Both the position numbers and the translations under genes were made by a program. A stretch of 64,000 nt of DNA from Pseudomonas sp. B28(2017) (GTDB lineage: Bacteria; Pseudomonadota; Gammaproteobacteria; Pseudomonadales; Pseudomonadaceae): NCBI RefSeq assembly GCF_002113025.1, contig NZ_NEJH01000002.1, positions 496,001-560,000 of the forward strand, in the 5' to 3' direction. Position 1 is the first letter of the stretch; every line of letters starts with the position of its first letter. The notes beneath the pieces were generated by a model. It was not told where the DNA came from and did not search any database. It worked only from the letters and a program-made list of their open reading frames with translations. This document shows positions 37,703 to 51,412 of this stretch, one piece after another.

Positions 37703-37955
37703 TTAAAGCGGTCCGAGCCGCCGGGGAAAGCGAAGGAAGGCCGAAGCCCCCGATCACCTGCATTAATCACAGTGCACCTTTCAAAAAAACCGCCGCGTTG
37801 GGACAGACCGGAAAATGGATCACCGGTTCGTTGCTCGCTACACATTTTTTGGAATCGCCCAGCAAAGACTGCTTGGTAATCGGCAACTCCTGCAATTCAG
37901 GTGAATCCACAGAAGTTGTATCAAGAAGGGAGCGTAGTCTACCGGAAAGCCCCTT

Positions 37956-39284
37956 TCAGCTCAAACCTTGATCTTCGTTCAGTGGCTGCCAATGCAAATG
38001 CCAGTCGCCGATCACACCACCATCAAGCCCCTTGAGGTTCGCTACCGCGAGCAACTGCCCCTCTTTGTAGAGCAGCGGCAATCTGCCGCGCACGAAGGAC
38101 GGTACACCGCTTTCATTGAGCAAACGTTTCAGGTCCCGATGGCCGCGACCAGGCAAAGCCATGATCTCTCCCCCTTCACGATAGCGGATCTGTAACGGGC
38201 CATCGGGGGGGTGCCCGGTGAGCGAAAGCACGCCGTTGCCTGGAATTGCCAGCGGTGAAGTCGGGTCCTGCCAGGCGCAGGCGGCGGGCAGCGGACGTAA
38301 CCAGCGCCCGGACAGCCACCAGATCCGCCCGCCCGCACGATGCAGTTCGCCATCGGCCAGCCGCCACACCGGGCAGGCATCGCCGGTGGCGTCGCGCAAA
38401 TCCTCCCAACCCGACCAGTGGTCGGTGTCCGGCAGACGGGTCAGCGGTTCTAGCCAGTGACTGAGCGCATTGCGCTGACGCGCGACAGAGAGTTTTTCCA
38501 GTGAGGCCAGTTCCAGCGACGGCAGGCCCAGCCAATCGAATTCACTGACGGTGCGCGCCAGGTTCAAGTCAATCTGTGCCAGTTCATCAAGCAGCCCTTG
38601 GGCTTCACTCAAATGCGCAGCGCTGCGAGCCATGGTCGCCATCGCCTGTGGCCAGCGCGAGGTCAACACCGGGAACACCTGATGGCGCAGGAAATTGCGC
38701 GAGAATTGTCGGTCCTGATTGGAGGGGTCCTCAATCCAGCGCAATTGATGCTCCGCCGCATAGGTTTCCAGTTCGGCGCGGGTCGCATCGAGCAAAGGCC
38801 GCAGCAGGTGCCCTTTACCCAGTGGACGCTGCAGTGGCATGCCCGACAAACCTCTCACTCCGGCTCCACGCAGCAGCCGGAACAGCAGGGTTTCCGCCTG
38901 ATCGTCACGGTGTTGGGCTGTCAGCAGCACTTCACCAGGCCGAATCACTTGGCTGAATGCGTGATAACGCGCGTCCCGGGCCGCCCGCTCCAGACTGGCA
39001 CCGGGCTGTACCTGTACACGAATAACCTGCAACGGGACGTCCAGCGCAGCGCACACCGAACGACAATGCTCCGGCCATGCATCGGCCGCGGCTTGAAGGC
39101 CGTGATGTACATGGATGGCACTCAGCGCCGGCAGGGATTCGGTTTTTTCGAGGTATGCAAGGAGGTGCAGCAGGACAGTGGAGTCCAGGCCTCCTGAGAA
39201 GGCGATGCACCAGGTTGTGGCGTTGCGCCACGGGGCAAGATTCAGCAAAAGCCTGGAAGGCAAATCAATCGCGGGCCGATCCAT
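37956..39284 (-). CDS. tilS: tRNA(Ile)-lysidine synthetase
   Basis: TilS modifies the wobble cytidine of tRNA-Ile (CAU) to lysidine so that it reads AUA. The 442-residue product carries the ATP-pyrophosphatase PP-loop SGGLDSTVLLHLLAYL near residue 29 and the C-terminal TilS domains (FVRGRLPLLYKEGQLLAV). The ATG at 39284 has AAGGGA upstream; a TTG six codons earlier is not supported. An inverted REP pair separates it from accA, so it probably has its own promoter or relies on accA read-through. Confidence 0.95.
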   Translation of the reverse strand: MDRPAIDLPSRLLLNLAPWRNATTWCIAFSGGLDSTVLLHLLAYLEKTESLPALSAIHVHHGLQAAADAWPEHCRSVCAALDVPLQVIRVQVQPGASLERAARDARYHAFSQVIRPGEVLLTAQHRDDQAETLLFRLLRGAGVRGLSGMPLQRPLGKGHLLRPLLDATRAELETYAAEHQLRWIEDPSNQDRQFSRNFLRHQVFPVLTSRWPQAMATMARSAAHLSEAQGLLDELAQIDLNLARTVSEFDWLGLPSLELASLEKLSVARQRNALSHWLEPLTRLPDTDHWSGWEDLRDATGDACPVWRLADGELHRAGGRIWWLSGRWLRPLPAACAWQDPTSPLAIPGNGVLSLTGHPPDGPLQIRYREGGEIMALPGRGHRDLKRLLNESGVPSFVRGRLPLLYKEGQLLAVANLKGLDGGVIGDWHLHWQPLNEDQGLS

Positions 39285-39307
39285 ATCTTTCCCTTTGCAC
39301 AAATCAA

Positions 39308-39399
39308 ATGTGGGAGCGAGCCTGCTCGCGAAGACAGTTCAACATTCAACACATTCGTTGGCCGTTATACCGCTTTCGCGAGCAGGCTCGCTCCCACAC
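39308..39399. repeat. REP inverted pair (REPIN), second copy
   Basis: TGTGGGAGCGAGCCTGCTCG at about 39309-39328 and its inverted copy at about 39374-39398 face each other across a 45-base spacer between accA and tilS. The arms match over about 24 bases, the best preserved of the three REP pairs in this window. It is a typical non-autonomous pseudomonad element and could form a long cruciform or act as a terminator-like barrier. Confidence 0.92.
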
Positions 39400-39419
39400 A
39401 TGGGTACAGCGAGATCTGA

Positions 39420-40367
39420 TTACAGACCGTAGCTCATCAGACGTTCGTACCGACGGGCCAGCAGCGCGTCGTTGTCGAACTTCTTCAACATCGCCAGTTG
39501 CGAGCTCAGCTCGGCGCGGATCGATGCGGCTGCAGCGGCCAGGTCACGGTGCGCGCCACCCAATGGCTCGCCAATCACCTTGTCCACGATACCCAGGCCT
39601 TTAAGGCGCTCGGCAGTGATGCCCATCGCCTCTGCGGCGTCTGGTGCTTTCTCGGCGGTTTTCCACAGAATCGAAGCGCAACCTTCCGGCGAAATCACCG
39701 CGTAGGTCGAGTATTGCAGCATGTTCAACTGGTCGCAGACACCGATTGCCAGTGCACCACCGGAACCACCCTCACCGATCACGGTGGCGATGATTGGGGT
39801 TTTCAGGCGCGCCATCACCCGCAGGTTCCAGGCAATCGCTTCGCTCTGGTTGCGCTCTTCCGCGTCGATGCCAGGGTAGGCACCCGGAGTATCGATGAAG
39901 GTCAGGATCGGCATTTTGAAACGTTCGGCCATTTCCATCAGGCGGCAAGCCTTGCGGTAGCCTTCCGGACGCGGCATACCGAAGTTGCGGCGAACCTTCT
40001 CGCGCACTTCACGGCCTTTCTGGTGACCGATAACCATCACCGGCTTGTCCTCCAGACGGGCAATACCGCCAACGATCGCAGCGTCGTCGGAGAAGTGACG
40101 ATCACCGTGCAATTCGTCGAATTCGGTGAAGATGTGCTCGATGTAGTCCAGGGTGTACGGACGTTTCGGGTGACGCGCCAGACGTGCGATCTGCCAGCTG
40201 GTCAGCTTGCCGAAGATGTCTTCGGTCAGCGTTTTGCTCTTGTCCTGCAGGCGGGAGATCTCATCGCCGATATTCAGCGAATTGTCATTACCGACCAAGC
40301 GCAACTCTTCGATCTTGGCTTGCAGGTCGGCGATCGGCTGTTCGAAATCTAGAAAATTCGGGTTCAT
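39420..40367 (-). CDS. accA: Acetyl-CoA carboxylase carboxyltransferase subunit alpha
   Basis: This is one half of the carboxyltransferase that makes malonyl-CoA for fatty acid synthesis. The 315-residue product begins [16 protein letters not shown] and has the characteristic [21 protein letters not shown] and [15 protein letters not shown] motifs of the carboxyltransferase fold. The ATG at 40367 is the family start; an in-frame upstream codon lacks support. dnaE lies 139 bases upstream. Confidence 0.98.
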   Translation of the reverse strand: MNPNFLDFEQPIADLQAKIEELRLVGNDNSLNIGDEISRLQDKSKTLTEDIFGKLTSWQIARLARHPKRPYTLDYIEHIFTEFDELHGDRHFSDDAAIVGGIARLEDKPVMVIGHQKGREVREKVRRNFGMPRPEGYRKACRLMEMAERFKMPILTFIDTPGAYPGIDAEERNQSEAIAWNLRVMARLKTPIIATVIGEGGSGGALAIGVCDQLNMLQYSTYAVISPEGCASILWKTAEKAPDAAEAMGITAERLKGLGIVDKVIGEPLGGAHRDLAAAAASIRAELSSQLAMLKKFDNDALLARRYERLMSYGL

Positions 40368-40506
40368 AGGCGTCCGTCTTGGGTCGAGTCCCAAGTGATC
40401 TTGGGCCGGCCGGTTGTCTATTCGCGCCCTACCTTAAGGGACAGGCGCGCTGAGGTCGAGATTAAAAATTCAGGTCAAGGTCAGGGCAATCTGATAGCAC
40501 TGACCG

Positions 40507-44028
<3,522 letters not shown>

Positions 44029-44057
44029 AGTGATCCTGCGTATATTCATGAAAACAA

Positions 44058-44224
44058 CAAGGCCCGGAAATCCGGCGCTTTAAAGCTACTTCACTTGGTA
44101 ATACTGCGTTGAACGACAGTTCGAAATGCTCATTGACTAAAGTCAACTCCGCTTTCTCACTGCCGTTCGCCTTGTCTTACCTGCGCTCGTGACGCTTTAA
44201 AGAGCCGGATTGTACCGGGCCTTG
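44058..44224. repeat. 167-bp imperfect palindrome between dnaE and rnhB
   Basis: The outer arms, CAAGGCCCGGAAATCCGGC plus GCTTTAAAG (44058-44085) and CTTTAAAGAGCCGGATTG plus TACCGGGCCTTG (44195-44224), are inverted copies with a two-base indel and one mismatch. The interior is also palindromic, with GAACGACAGT pairing to ACTGCCGTTC and a central TTGACT-AA-AGTCAA. The whole element could fold as one long hairpin. It has no coding capacity and fills most of the gap. It may be a dispersed repeat or an RNA processing element. Confidence 0.75.
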
Positions 44225-44246
44225 GCAAAAAAAATCAGCCTTGCGA

Positions 44247-44888
44247 CTAACTCTCGATCAATCCTTCCCGTGCCTCATACGCCAGCCGCACCGGGGCAAA
44301 CGATCGCCGGTGAATCGGGGTCGGGCCAAGACGGGTGAGCGCTTCCAGATGAACGGGCGTCGGGTAGCCTTTATGTCCGCCGATGCCGTAACCCGGATAA
44401 ATCAGTTCGAACGCGGCCATCTCACGATCACGGCTGACTTTGGCCAGAATCGAAGCCGCTGCGATGGCCGGCACCTTACTGTCACCCTTGACCACCGCCT
44501 CGGAACGCATCGGCAGCTTAGGGCAACGGTTGCCGTCGATCATCGCCAGCTTCGGTTGAATGTGCAGCCCCGCCACCGCACGCTGCATGGCCAGCATGGT
44601 GGCGTGCAGGATATTCAGTTCGTCGATCTCTTCGACTTCGGCGCGAGCGATGCACCAGCTCAGGGCCTTTTCGCAGATTTCGTCGTAGAGCTTTTCGCGG
44701 CGGGCCTCGGTGAGCTTCTTCGAGTCGTTAAGGCCGAGGATCGGGCGATTCGGATCAAGAATCACCGCCGCCGTCACTACTGCGCCACAGAGCGGGCCGC
44801 GACCGACTTCATCGACGCCGGCAACCAACTCTTCGACTTCCGCCACCAGGGTGAAATCCAGCCCCATCTGCATGTTCGTTTTACTCAT
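44247..44888 (-). CDS. rnhB: Ribonuclease HII
   Basis: The enzyme cleaves RNA in RNA-DNA hybrids at ribonucleotide junctions. The 213-residue product has the RNase HII core [20 protein letters not shown] near residue 23, with the first acidic pair, and [18 protein letters not shown] with DxxS. Its start overlaps the lpxB stop as ATGA. An upstream extension is unlikely, given this coupling. Confidence 0.96.
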   Translation of the reverse strand: MSKTNMQMGLDFTLVAEVEELVAGVDEVGRGPLCGAVVTAAVILDPNRPILGLNDSKKLTEARREKLYDEICEKALSWCIARAEVEEIDELNILHATMLAMQRAVAGLHIQPKLAMIDGNRCPKLPMRSEAVVKGDSKVPAIAAASILAKVSRDREMAAFELIYPGYGIGGHKGYPTPVHLEALTRLGPTPIHRRSFAPVRLAYEAREGLIES

Positions 44889-46015
44889 TTCACTTGGCCG
44901 ATCAGGTTCAGCACTGCGTCCGCAGCCTGGTTGGAGGCATCCAGACGCAGGGTCCGGTGAATCTCATCAAAACCGCGGGTCTGCTCTTCCCCACCATCGA
45001 TCAAGGGTGACAACGTCTGGGCCAGCGCTTCGACCGTTGCATCGTCCTGCAATAACTCGGGCACCAACAGACGCTGGGCCAACAAGTTCGGCAACGAAAT
45101 GTAGGGGCTTTTCACCATGCGTTTGAGAATCCAGAACGTCAGCGGCGCCAGGCGATAGGCGACCACCATCGGCCGCTTGTACAGCAATGCTTCAAGCGTT
45201 GCGGTGCCGGAGGCAATCAACACCGCATCGCACGCTGCCAGGGCGAGATGAGACTGTCCATCGAGCAGAGTCAGCGGCAGATCGCGACCGACCAACAGCT
45301 CTTCAAGCTGTGCGCGACGCTGCGCACTGGCGCACGGCATGACAAACCGCACCCCCGGGCGCAACGCCCGCAGGCGCTGCGCGGTATCGAGAAACAACGC
45401 ACCGAGCCGACCAACTTCACCGCCACGGCTGCCGGGCATCAACGCAACCAGCGGCCCATCGGGCAAACCGAGTTCGGCCCGTGCAGCAGCGCGATCGGCT
45501 TCGAGTGGAATGGCATCGGCCAGGGTATGGCCGACGAACCGCACCGGCACGCCTTTCTCTTCATAGAACCTGGCTTCGAACGGGAACAGCGTGAGCATCA
45601 GGTCGCAGCCTTCGCGAATCTTCAGCACGCGTTTCTGCCGCCAGGCCCAAACCGACGGGCTGACGTAGTGCACGGTCTTGATCTCGGCCTGGCGCAGTTT
45701 GAGTTCGATATTGAGGTTGAAGTCGGGTGCATCGATACCGATGAACACGTCCGGCTTCGCGGCGATCAGGTCGGCGACCAGTTTCTTGCGCCGCGCCAGC
45801 AACTCGCGCAGGCGACCCAGGACTTCCACCAGCCCCATCACAGACAGGCGCTCCATCGGGAAGTACGGGGTCAGGCCCTCGGCCTGCATCAGCGGACCAC
45901 CAACACCGATGAATTCGACGGCCGGGTGACGAGCCTTGAGCGCGCGCATGAGGCCCGCACCCAGAATGTCACCGGAAGCCTCACCCGCTACCAGCGCAAT
46001 ACGCAGATTGGCCAT
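44885..46015 (-). CDS. lpxB: Lipid-A-disaccharide synthase
   Basis: The glycosyltransferase joins lipid X with UDP-2,3-diacylglucosamine to make the lipid A disaccharide. The 376-residue product begins with the family motif [17 protein letters not shown] near residue 7, and has [12 protein letters not shown] and [18 protein letters not shown]. It lies 2 bases after lpxA and overlaps rnhB. The length is typical. Confidence 0.98.
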   Translation of the reverse strand: MANLRIALVAGEASGDILGAGLMRALKARHPAVEFIGVGGPLMQAEGLTPYFPMERLSVMGLVEVLGRLRELLARRKKLVADLIAAKPDVFIGIDAPDFNLNIELKLRQAEIKTVHYVSPSVWAWRQKRVLKIREGCDLMLTLFPFEARFYEEKGVPVRFVGHTLADAIPLEADRAAARAELGLPDGPLVALMPGSRGGEVGRLGALFLDTAQRLRALRPGVRFVMPCASAQRRAQLEELLVGRDLPLTLLDGQSHLALAACDAVLIASGTATLEALLYKRPMVVAYRLAPLTFWILKRMVKSPYISLPNLLAQRLLVPELLQDDATVEALAQTLSPLIDGGEEQTRGFDEIHRTLRLDASNQAADAVLNLIGQVK

Positions 46016-46017
46016 GA

Positions 46018-46794
46018 TTAGCGGGTGATGCCGCGAGTCGAAGACTGGATGGAGTCACGGAACACCGCTACTTCCGGATACTGGGCCGACGGCTCGGCCA
46101 GTTCGGCGAGCGCCTGCTCAACGGTCAGGCCCTGACGGTACACCACCTTGTAGGCACGACGCAGTGCGTGGATCGCATCTTCGCTGAAGCCCCGACGGCG
46201 CATGCCCTCGAAATTCATGCTACGGGCTTCGGCCGGGTTGCCGAACACCGTGACATACGCTGGAACATCCTTGCCAATCGCCGTACCCATGCCTGAGAAG
46301 CTGTGGGCGCCAATGTGGCAATACTGATGAACCAGGGTGAAGCCGGAGAGGATCGCCCAGTCTTCCACGTGCACATGGCCCGCCAGTGCAGTGTTGTTCA
46401 CCAGGATGCAGTGGTTGCCGATTACGCTGTCGTGGCCGATGTGGGCATACGCCATGATCAGGTTGTGATCACCCAGGGTCGTTTCCGAACGGTCCTGGAT
46501 GGTGCCACGGTGAATCGTCACGCCTTCACGGATGACGTTGTGATCACCAATCACCAGCCGGGTTTCCTCACCCTTGTACTTCAGGTCAGGTGTGTCTTCA
46601 CCCACCGAGGAAAACTGGTAGATGCGATTGTGCTTACCGATTCGGGTCGGCCCCTTGAGGATCACGTGCGGCCCGATGACTGTCCCCTCGCCGATTTCCA
46701 CACCCGCACCGACGATCGACCACGGGCCAACCTCGACGCCCTCAGCCAGAACGGCTGTCGGATCGATGATTGCACGAGGGTCAATCAAACTCAT
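46018..46794 (-). CDS. lpxA: UDP-N-acetylglucosamine acyltransferase
   Basis: This is the first enzyme of lipid A synthesis, adding a 3-hydroxyacyl chain to UDP-GlcNAc. The 258-residue product is a left-handed beta helix with hexapeptide repeats ([20 protein letters not shown] onward) and the catalytic histidine in [11 protein letters not shown] near residue 125. It overlaps fabZ by four bases and lies just upstream of lpxB. Confidence 0.98.
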   Translation of the reverse strand: MSLIDPRAIIDPTAVLAEGVEVGPWSIVGAGVEIGEGTVIGPHVILKGPTRIGKHNRIYQFSSVGEDTPDLKYKGEETRLVIGDHNVIREGVTIHRGTIQDRSETTLGDHNLIMAYAHIGHDSVIGNHCILVNNTALAGHVHVEDWAILSGFTLVHQYCHIGAHSFSGMGTAIGKDVPAYVTVFGNPAEARSMNFEGMRRRGFSEDAIHALRRAYKVVYRQGLTVEQALAELAEPSAQYPEVAVFRDSIQSSTRGITR

Positions 46795-47231
46795 AGCTTG
46801 CGTTCCGCACAGATGATTTCAGCGGAGCAGACAGGCTTGCCATCGACCGAAGCCTGGCATTCGAACTTCCAGATCTGACGCTTGCAGCTGATGAACTTGG
46901 CTTCAAGTATCAGCTGGTCACCTGGCAGAACCGGCTGGCGGAAGCGCAGCTTGTCGGAGCCGACGAAATAATAAAGAGTGCCATCGGCCGGTTTCACGTC
47001 GAGCATTTTGAAGCCAAGGATCCCGGCAGCCTGAGCCATGGCCTCGATGATCAATACGCCCGGCATGATTGGATGCGCAGGGAAGTGACCATTGAAGAAC
47101 GGCTCGTTGATGCTGACATTCTTGTAGGCGCGAATGCGCTTGCCTTCAACATCCAGCTCCACTACCCGGTCCACCAGCAGGAACGGGTAACGGTGAGGCA
47201 GGTATTCGCGAATCTCGTTGATGTCCATCAT
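46791..47231 (-). CDS. fabZ: 3-hydroxyacyl-[acyl-carrier-protein] dehydratase FabZ
   Basis: The enzyme dehydrates beta-hydroxyacyl-ACP in fatty acid synthesis and competes with LpxA for the 3-hydroxyacyl substrate. The 146-residue hotdog-fold protein has [20 protein letters not shown] with the active-site His49 and Glu63. The ATG at 47231 gives the family N-terminus [19 protein letters not shown]; no strong Shine-Dalgarno precedes it, so translation may depend on coupling or structure. The order lpxD-fabZ-lpxA-lpxB is conserved. Confidence 0.97.
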   Translation of the reverse strand: MMDINEIREYLPHRYPFLLVDRVVELDVEGKRIRAYKNVSINEPFFNGHFPAHPIMPGVLIIEAMAQAAGILGFKMLDVKPADGTLYYFVGSDKLRFRQPVLPGDQLILEAKFISCKRQIWKFECQASVDGKPVCSAEIICAERKL

Positions 47232-47339
47232 TTCGGGGGGAAGCCTATGTAAAGATTGGGAGCGCGCGACTGACGCACGTTCCGCTAGCAAATCAAGGAG
47301 GCAGTCTAGCGGCTGTGCACACTTGATATGGAAATGGTA

Positions 47340-48395
47340 TCAGCCATCTGATGAAGCATTACCGTCAGGGGTCACTTCCCCTACTTGCTTTTCCAGCTGG
47401 CGCAGACGCCGTGCTATGTCATCGAGCTGACGAATGCGTGCCGCGCTTTTGCGCCACTCGGCTGCCGGCTGCATGGCCGTACCGGAAGAATAGGAACCCT
47501 TTTCGGTAATCGAGTGGGTCACCATGGTCATCCCGGTGATGAAAACGTTGTCGCAAATTTCGATATGCCCCACCAGGCCTACACCACCGGCGAGCATGCA
47601 ATGCTTGCCGATTTTGGTGCTGCCGGAGATCCCGACGCACGCCGCCATGGCGGTGTGATCACCGACCTGAACGTTGTGAGCAATCTGAATCTGGTTATCG
47701 AGCTTCACGCCGTTGCCGATGATGGTATCGGCCAACGCACCGCGATCTATAGCGGTGTTCACGCCGATCTCCACATCATCACCGATCAGCACACCACCGA
47801 TCTGGGCAATTTTCTGCCAGATGCCTTTTTCATTGGCAAAACCGAAGCCTTCGCCGCCGAGCACCGCACCGGACTGAATGACAACTCGCTTGCCAACGCG
47901 AACATCGTGATACAAGGTCACACGCGGCGCGAGCCAGCCACCCTCACCCACCACGCTGCGAGCGCCGATGAAGCAATGCGCGCCGACAGTCGTACCAGCT
48001 GCAACCTGCGCACCACTTTCGATCACCACAAACGCACCGATACTCGCCGCAGGATCGATCACCGCATCCGCGGCGATCACCGCCGTCGGATGTATGCCGG
48101 CGGCGGCCTTGGGCTTTGGATCGAACAGGTGGGAAACACGTGCGTAGGCCGCATAAGGATCCGGCACCACCAGCACATCGCCGGAATGACCTTCGGCGTC
48201 AGCGGCTTTCAGCAACAGGGCTGCCGCCTGACTGCCTGCCAGGTATTTACGGTATTGGGGGTTTGCAAGAAAGCTCAACTGAGCTGGGCCAGCCTCCTGC
48301 AAGGTGGCTAGCCCAGTAATTGCTTTCTCGGGGTCGCCACGTAGCGTGGCGCCGAGGAACTCGGCCAGCTGGCCGAGCTTAATGGTCACGGTCAT
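47340..48395 (-). CDS. lpxD: UDP-3-O-(3-hydroxyacyl)glucosamine N-acyltransferase
   Basis: This is the third lipid A enzyme. The 351-residue product has an N-terminal uridine-binding domain ([13 protein letters not shown]) and a left-handed beta helix of hexapeptide repeats. The catalytic segment [20 protein letters not shown] carries the conserved histidine, and a C-terminal helix caps it. It starts 3 bases after skp, as in most gammaproteobacteria. Confidence 0.98.
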   Translation of the reverse strand: MTVTIKLGQLAEFLGATLRGDPEKAITGLATLQEAGPAQLSFLANPQYRKYLAGSQAAALLLKAADAEGHSGDVLVVPDPYAAYARVSHLFDPKPKAAAGIHPTAVIAADAVIDPAASIGAFVVIESGAQVAAGTTVGAHCFIGARSVVGEGGWLAPRVTLYHDVRVGKRVVIQSGAVLGGEGFGFANEKGIWQKIAQIGGVLIGDDVEIGVNTAIDRGALADTIIGNGVKLDNQIQIAHNVQVGDHTAMAACVGISGSTKIGKHCMLAGGVGLVGHIEICDNVFITGMTMVTHSITEKGSYSSGTAMQPAAEWRKSAARIRQLDDIARRLRQLEKQVGEVTPDGNASSDG

Positions 48396-48398
48396 GGA

Positions 48399-48902
48399 TT
48401 ACTTCAGCTGATTCATGCGCTCGATAACCTGGCGAGTGATGTCGTACTGAGGCTTGACATCAATCACTGCGCCACGCTCGAAGACCAGGTCATAAGCACC
48501 TTTCTTGATGACTTCTTCCACAGCGCTGTCCAGTTTCGGCTTGAGCTGCTTCAGCATTTCACGGTCGGCAACGGCTTTGGCTTCGTTCAGTTCCTTGGAC
48601 TGGAACTGGAAGTCACGGGCCTTTTGCTTGAATTCAAGCTCCAGACGCTCGCGCTCGCCCTGCTGCATTTTGTCACCACCAGCCATCAGGCGGTCCTGAA
48701 TGCCCTTGGCGCTGCTTTCCAGCGTCTTGAGTTTGGTCAGTTGAGGACCGAACTTCTTCTCGGCATCCACGGCGTACTTCTTGGCCGCGTCGGACTCCAG
48801 CAGAGCCATCTGATAGTTCAGAACGGCAATTTTCATGTCGGCAAATGCCGGACCAGCGACCAGTACGCTGGCCAGGAGAACCAATTGAGTCAACTTACGC
48901 AC
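48399..48902 (-). CDS. skp: Periplasmic chaperone Skp (OmpH)
   Basis: The 167-residue product is the trimeric jellyfish-like chaperone for outer-membrane proteins in transit. It has a cleavable signal peptide (MRKLTQLVLLASVLVAGPAFA, about 21 residues), then a short beta core with KIAVLNYQMALLES and long charged helices that form the tentacles. It lies between bamA and lpxD, the conserved place. Sequence and length match the OmpH family. Confidence 0.96.
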   Translation of the reverse strand: MRKLTQLVLLASVLVAGPAFADMKIAVLNYQMALLESDAAKKYAVDAEKKFGPQLTKLKTLESSAKGIQDRLMAGGDKMQQGERERLELEFKQKARDFQFQSKELNEAKAVADREMLKQLKPKLDSAVEEVIKKGAYDLVFERGAVIDVKPQYDITRQVIERMNQLK

Positions 48903-48947
48903 GATGCACTCCTACAAAATTCATTGTCGTTATCTTGGGTCAGACGC

Positions 48948-51338
48948 TTAGAACGTCTGGCCGAGGGAAAATTGGAACACTTGAGTCTCCGCGTTATCCG
49001 GTTTCTTGACCGGCATGGCCAACGCGAAACTCAGAGGCCCCAGCGCAGTTACCCACGTCACACCTAAACCCACGGAACTGGCCATGTTGCTGAGGCTGAT
49101 ATCGTTACACTGCGTATTGGACTTCGACGCAGGATTGGTATTGGTCGTCTGATCACACTTGGAGTCGAATACGTTACCCACATCCCAGAACACCGACGTA
49201 CGCAGGGAACGTTGATCCTTGACGAACGGCAGCGGGAACAGAACCTCGGCACCACCTTGAATCAGGACATTACCGCCGAACGGCAGTGGATCCTGATCCG
49301 GGTCAGCAAGAGTGCCCGGGTTGCCAGTACTGCCTTCGCCACGGCTCGGAGTACTGCGCGGACCCAATGTACTGTCCTTGAAACCACGAACCGAGTTGAA
49401 ACCACCAGCATAGTAGTTTTCATAGAATGGCAAGCCGTCGGTCGAACCATAACCATCGCCATAACCCAATTCGGTGTGCAGGCGCATGGTGTAGTTTTCA
49501 GACAGTGGCTGGAACAACTGGCCACGGTAATCGAGTTTGAAGAACGACAGGTCGCTACCCGGTACGGTGGCTTCCGCCGTCAAGCTTTGAGAATGACCAC
49601 GGGTCGCCAGTACGCCTTTGTTAAGGGTGGATTCGGACCAGCCGGCCGAAGCCTTGAAGTTCAGGTACTGATCGCCTTCACGGTTAACGAAGTCGAAAAT
49701 CTCGTCGACGGTGTATTGACCGGTCTTGATCTTGTCCTGTTGCGCAGACAGGCCGAAGGTCAGACGCGAAGTCTCGCTGATCGGGTAGCCGACGCTCACG
49801 CCAGCACCCATGCTGTCCACGGCATAGCTCGCTACATCGACGTCGAGGTCGTTGTAGTCGGTGGTGCGGTAGAACGCATTGTAACCCAGGCTCACGCCAT
49901 CGGCGGTCCAGTAGGGGTCGACGAAACCGAAGTTGTAACGTGTCTGGTATTGGCTTTTGGTCAAGCCGATGCTGACCTTGTTACCGGTACCCAGGAAGTT
50001 GTTCTGGGTGATCGAACCACCGAGGATCAGGCCGGCGCTCTGGGCGAAACCGACGCTGGCAGTGATCGAGCCGGAAGCCTGCTCTTCAACGCTGTAGTTG
50101 ACATCGACCTGGTCATCGACACCCGGCACGGCCGGTGTCTCGACGTTGACTTCCTTGAAGAAGCCCAGACGTTCCAGACGGGTCTTGGATTGGTCGATCA
50201 GGTAGGTTGAAGCCCAGCCGCCTTCCATCTGACGCATTTCACGACGCAGCACTTCGTCTTCGGACTTGGTGTTGCCACGGAAATTGATGCGGTTCACGTA
50301 AGCACGCTTGCCCGGATCGACCGCGAACAGGATGTCTACGGTGTGATCTTCATCATGCGGTTGAGGCACGCCGTTGACGTTGGCGAAGGTATAACCTTCG
50401 TTACCCAGACGACGGGTGATCAGCTCGGAGGTAGTGGTCATCAGCTTGCGCGAGAACACCTGGCCTTTTTGCACCAGCAGCAGGGACTTGACCTGGTCTT
50501 CAGGGACTTTCAGGTCGCCGCTGAGCTTGACGTCACGAACGGTGTATTTCTCGCCTTCGTTGACGTTGACGGTAATGTAGACGTGCTTCTTGTCCGGCGT
50601 AATGGAAACCTGGGTCGAAGCGATATCCATATTGATATAGCCACGGTCCAGGTAGTAGGAACGCAGGCGCTCCAGGTCACCGGAGAGTTTTTCACGGGCG
50701 TACTTGTCGTCGTTCTTGAAGAACGACAACCAGTTGGTGGTCTTGAGTTCGAACAGGTCGATCAGGTCTTCATCGGGGAAAACCGTGTTGCCCACCACGT
50801 TGATATGTTGGATGGCTGCAACGGTACCTTCGTTGATATTGACCTTCAGGCCAACACGGTTACGTGGTTGCGGTACCACTTCGGTATCGACGGTAGCCGA
50901 GTAGCGACCCTGGGCGACGTACTGGCGCTGCAGTTCGTTACGCACACCTTCAAGGGTGGCACGCTGGAAGATCTCGCCTTCGGCCAGACCGGATTGCTTG
51001 AGGCCTTTCATCAGGTCTTCGGTAGAGATCGCCTTGTTGCCTTCGATCTCGATACTGGCGACAGACGGGCGCTCGACTACAGTGATGACCAGGACGTTGC
51101 CATCGCGGCCCAGCTGGATATCTTGAAAGAAACCGGTTTTGAACAACGCACGAGTGGATTCCACCAGGCGACGATCATCCGCCTGTTCACCGACGTTCAA
51201 CGGCAAAGCACCAAAGACGCTACCCGCGGAGACCCGCTGGAGGCCATTGACGCGAATATCAGAGATAGTGAAGGACTCGGCGTGAACTTCGGCGATCATC
51301 AATACGGTGAGAACCGCAGTTAGCAGCAGACGTTTCAT
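48948..51338 (-). CDS. bamA: Outer membrane protein assembly factor BamA
   Basis: BamA is the core of the BAM complex that folds beta-barrel proteins into the outer membrane. The 796-residue product has a signal peptide of about 20 residues, five POTRA repeats (roughly residues 20-420) and a 16-strand barrel with the conserved NSVRGFKDSTLGPR lid-loop motif. It ends in FQFSLGQTF, the C-terminal aromatic signature. The ATG at 51338 has AAGGA upstream; an in-frame start nine codons earlier is not supported. Confidence 0.98.
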   Translation of the reverse strand: MKRLLLTAVLTVLMIAEVHAESFTISDIRVNGLQRVSAGSVFGALPLNVGEQADDRRLVESTRALFKTGFFQDIQLGRDGNVLVITVVERPSVASIEIEGNKAISTEDLMKGLKQSGLAEGEIFQRATLEGVRNELQRQYVAQGRYSATVDTEVVPQPRNRVGLKVNINEGTVAAIQHINVVGNTVFPDEDLIDLFELKTTNWLSFFKNDDKYAREKLSGDLERLRSYYLDRGYINMDIASTQVSITPDKKHVYITVNVNEGEKYTVRDVKLSGDLKVPEDQVKSLLLVQKGQVFSRKLMTTTSELITRRLGNEGYTFANVNGVPQPHDEDHTVDILFAVDPGKRAYVNRINFRGNTKSEDEVLRREMRQMEGGWASTYLIDQSKTRLERLGFFKEVNVETPAVPGVDDQVDVNYSVEEQASGSITASVGFAQSAGLILGGSITQNNFLGTGNKVSIGLTKSQYQTRYNFGFVDPYWTADGVSLGYNAFYRTTDYNDLDVDVASYAVDSMGAGVSVGYPISETSRLTFGLSAQQDKIKTGQYTVDEIFDFVNREGDQYLNFKASAGWSESTLNKGVLATRGHSQSLTAEATVPGSDLSFFKLDYRGQLFQPLSENYTMRLHTELGYGDGYGSTDGLPFYENYYAGGFNSVRGFKDSTLGPRSTPSRGEGSTGNPGTLADPDQDPLPFGGNVLIQGGAEVLFPLPFVKDQRSLRTSVFWDVGNVFDSKCDQTTNTNPASKSNTQCNDISLSNMASSVGLGVTWVTALGPLSFALAMPVKKPDNAETQVFQFSLGQTF

Positions 51339-51412
51339 GAAGTCCTTTCTTATTCCAACTGGCAATAAACAAACTGCCGCAAAATGCGGCAGATTCGCAA
51401 TTCAGCGAAGCG

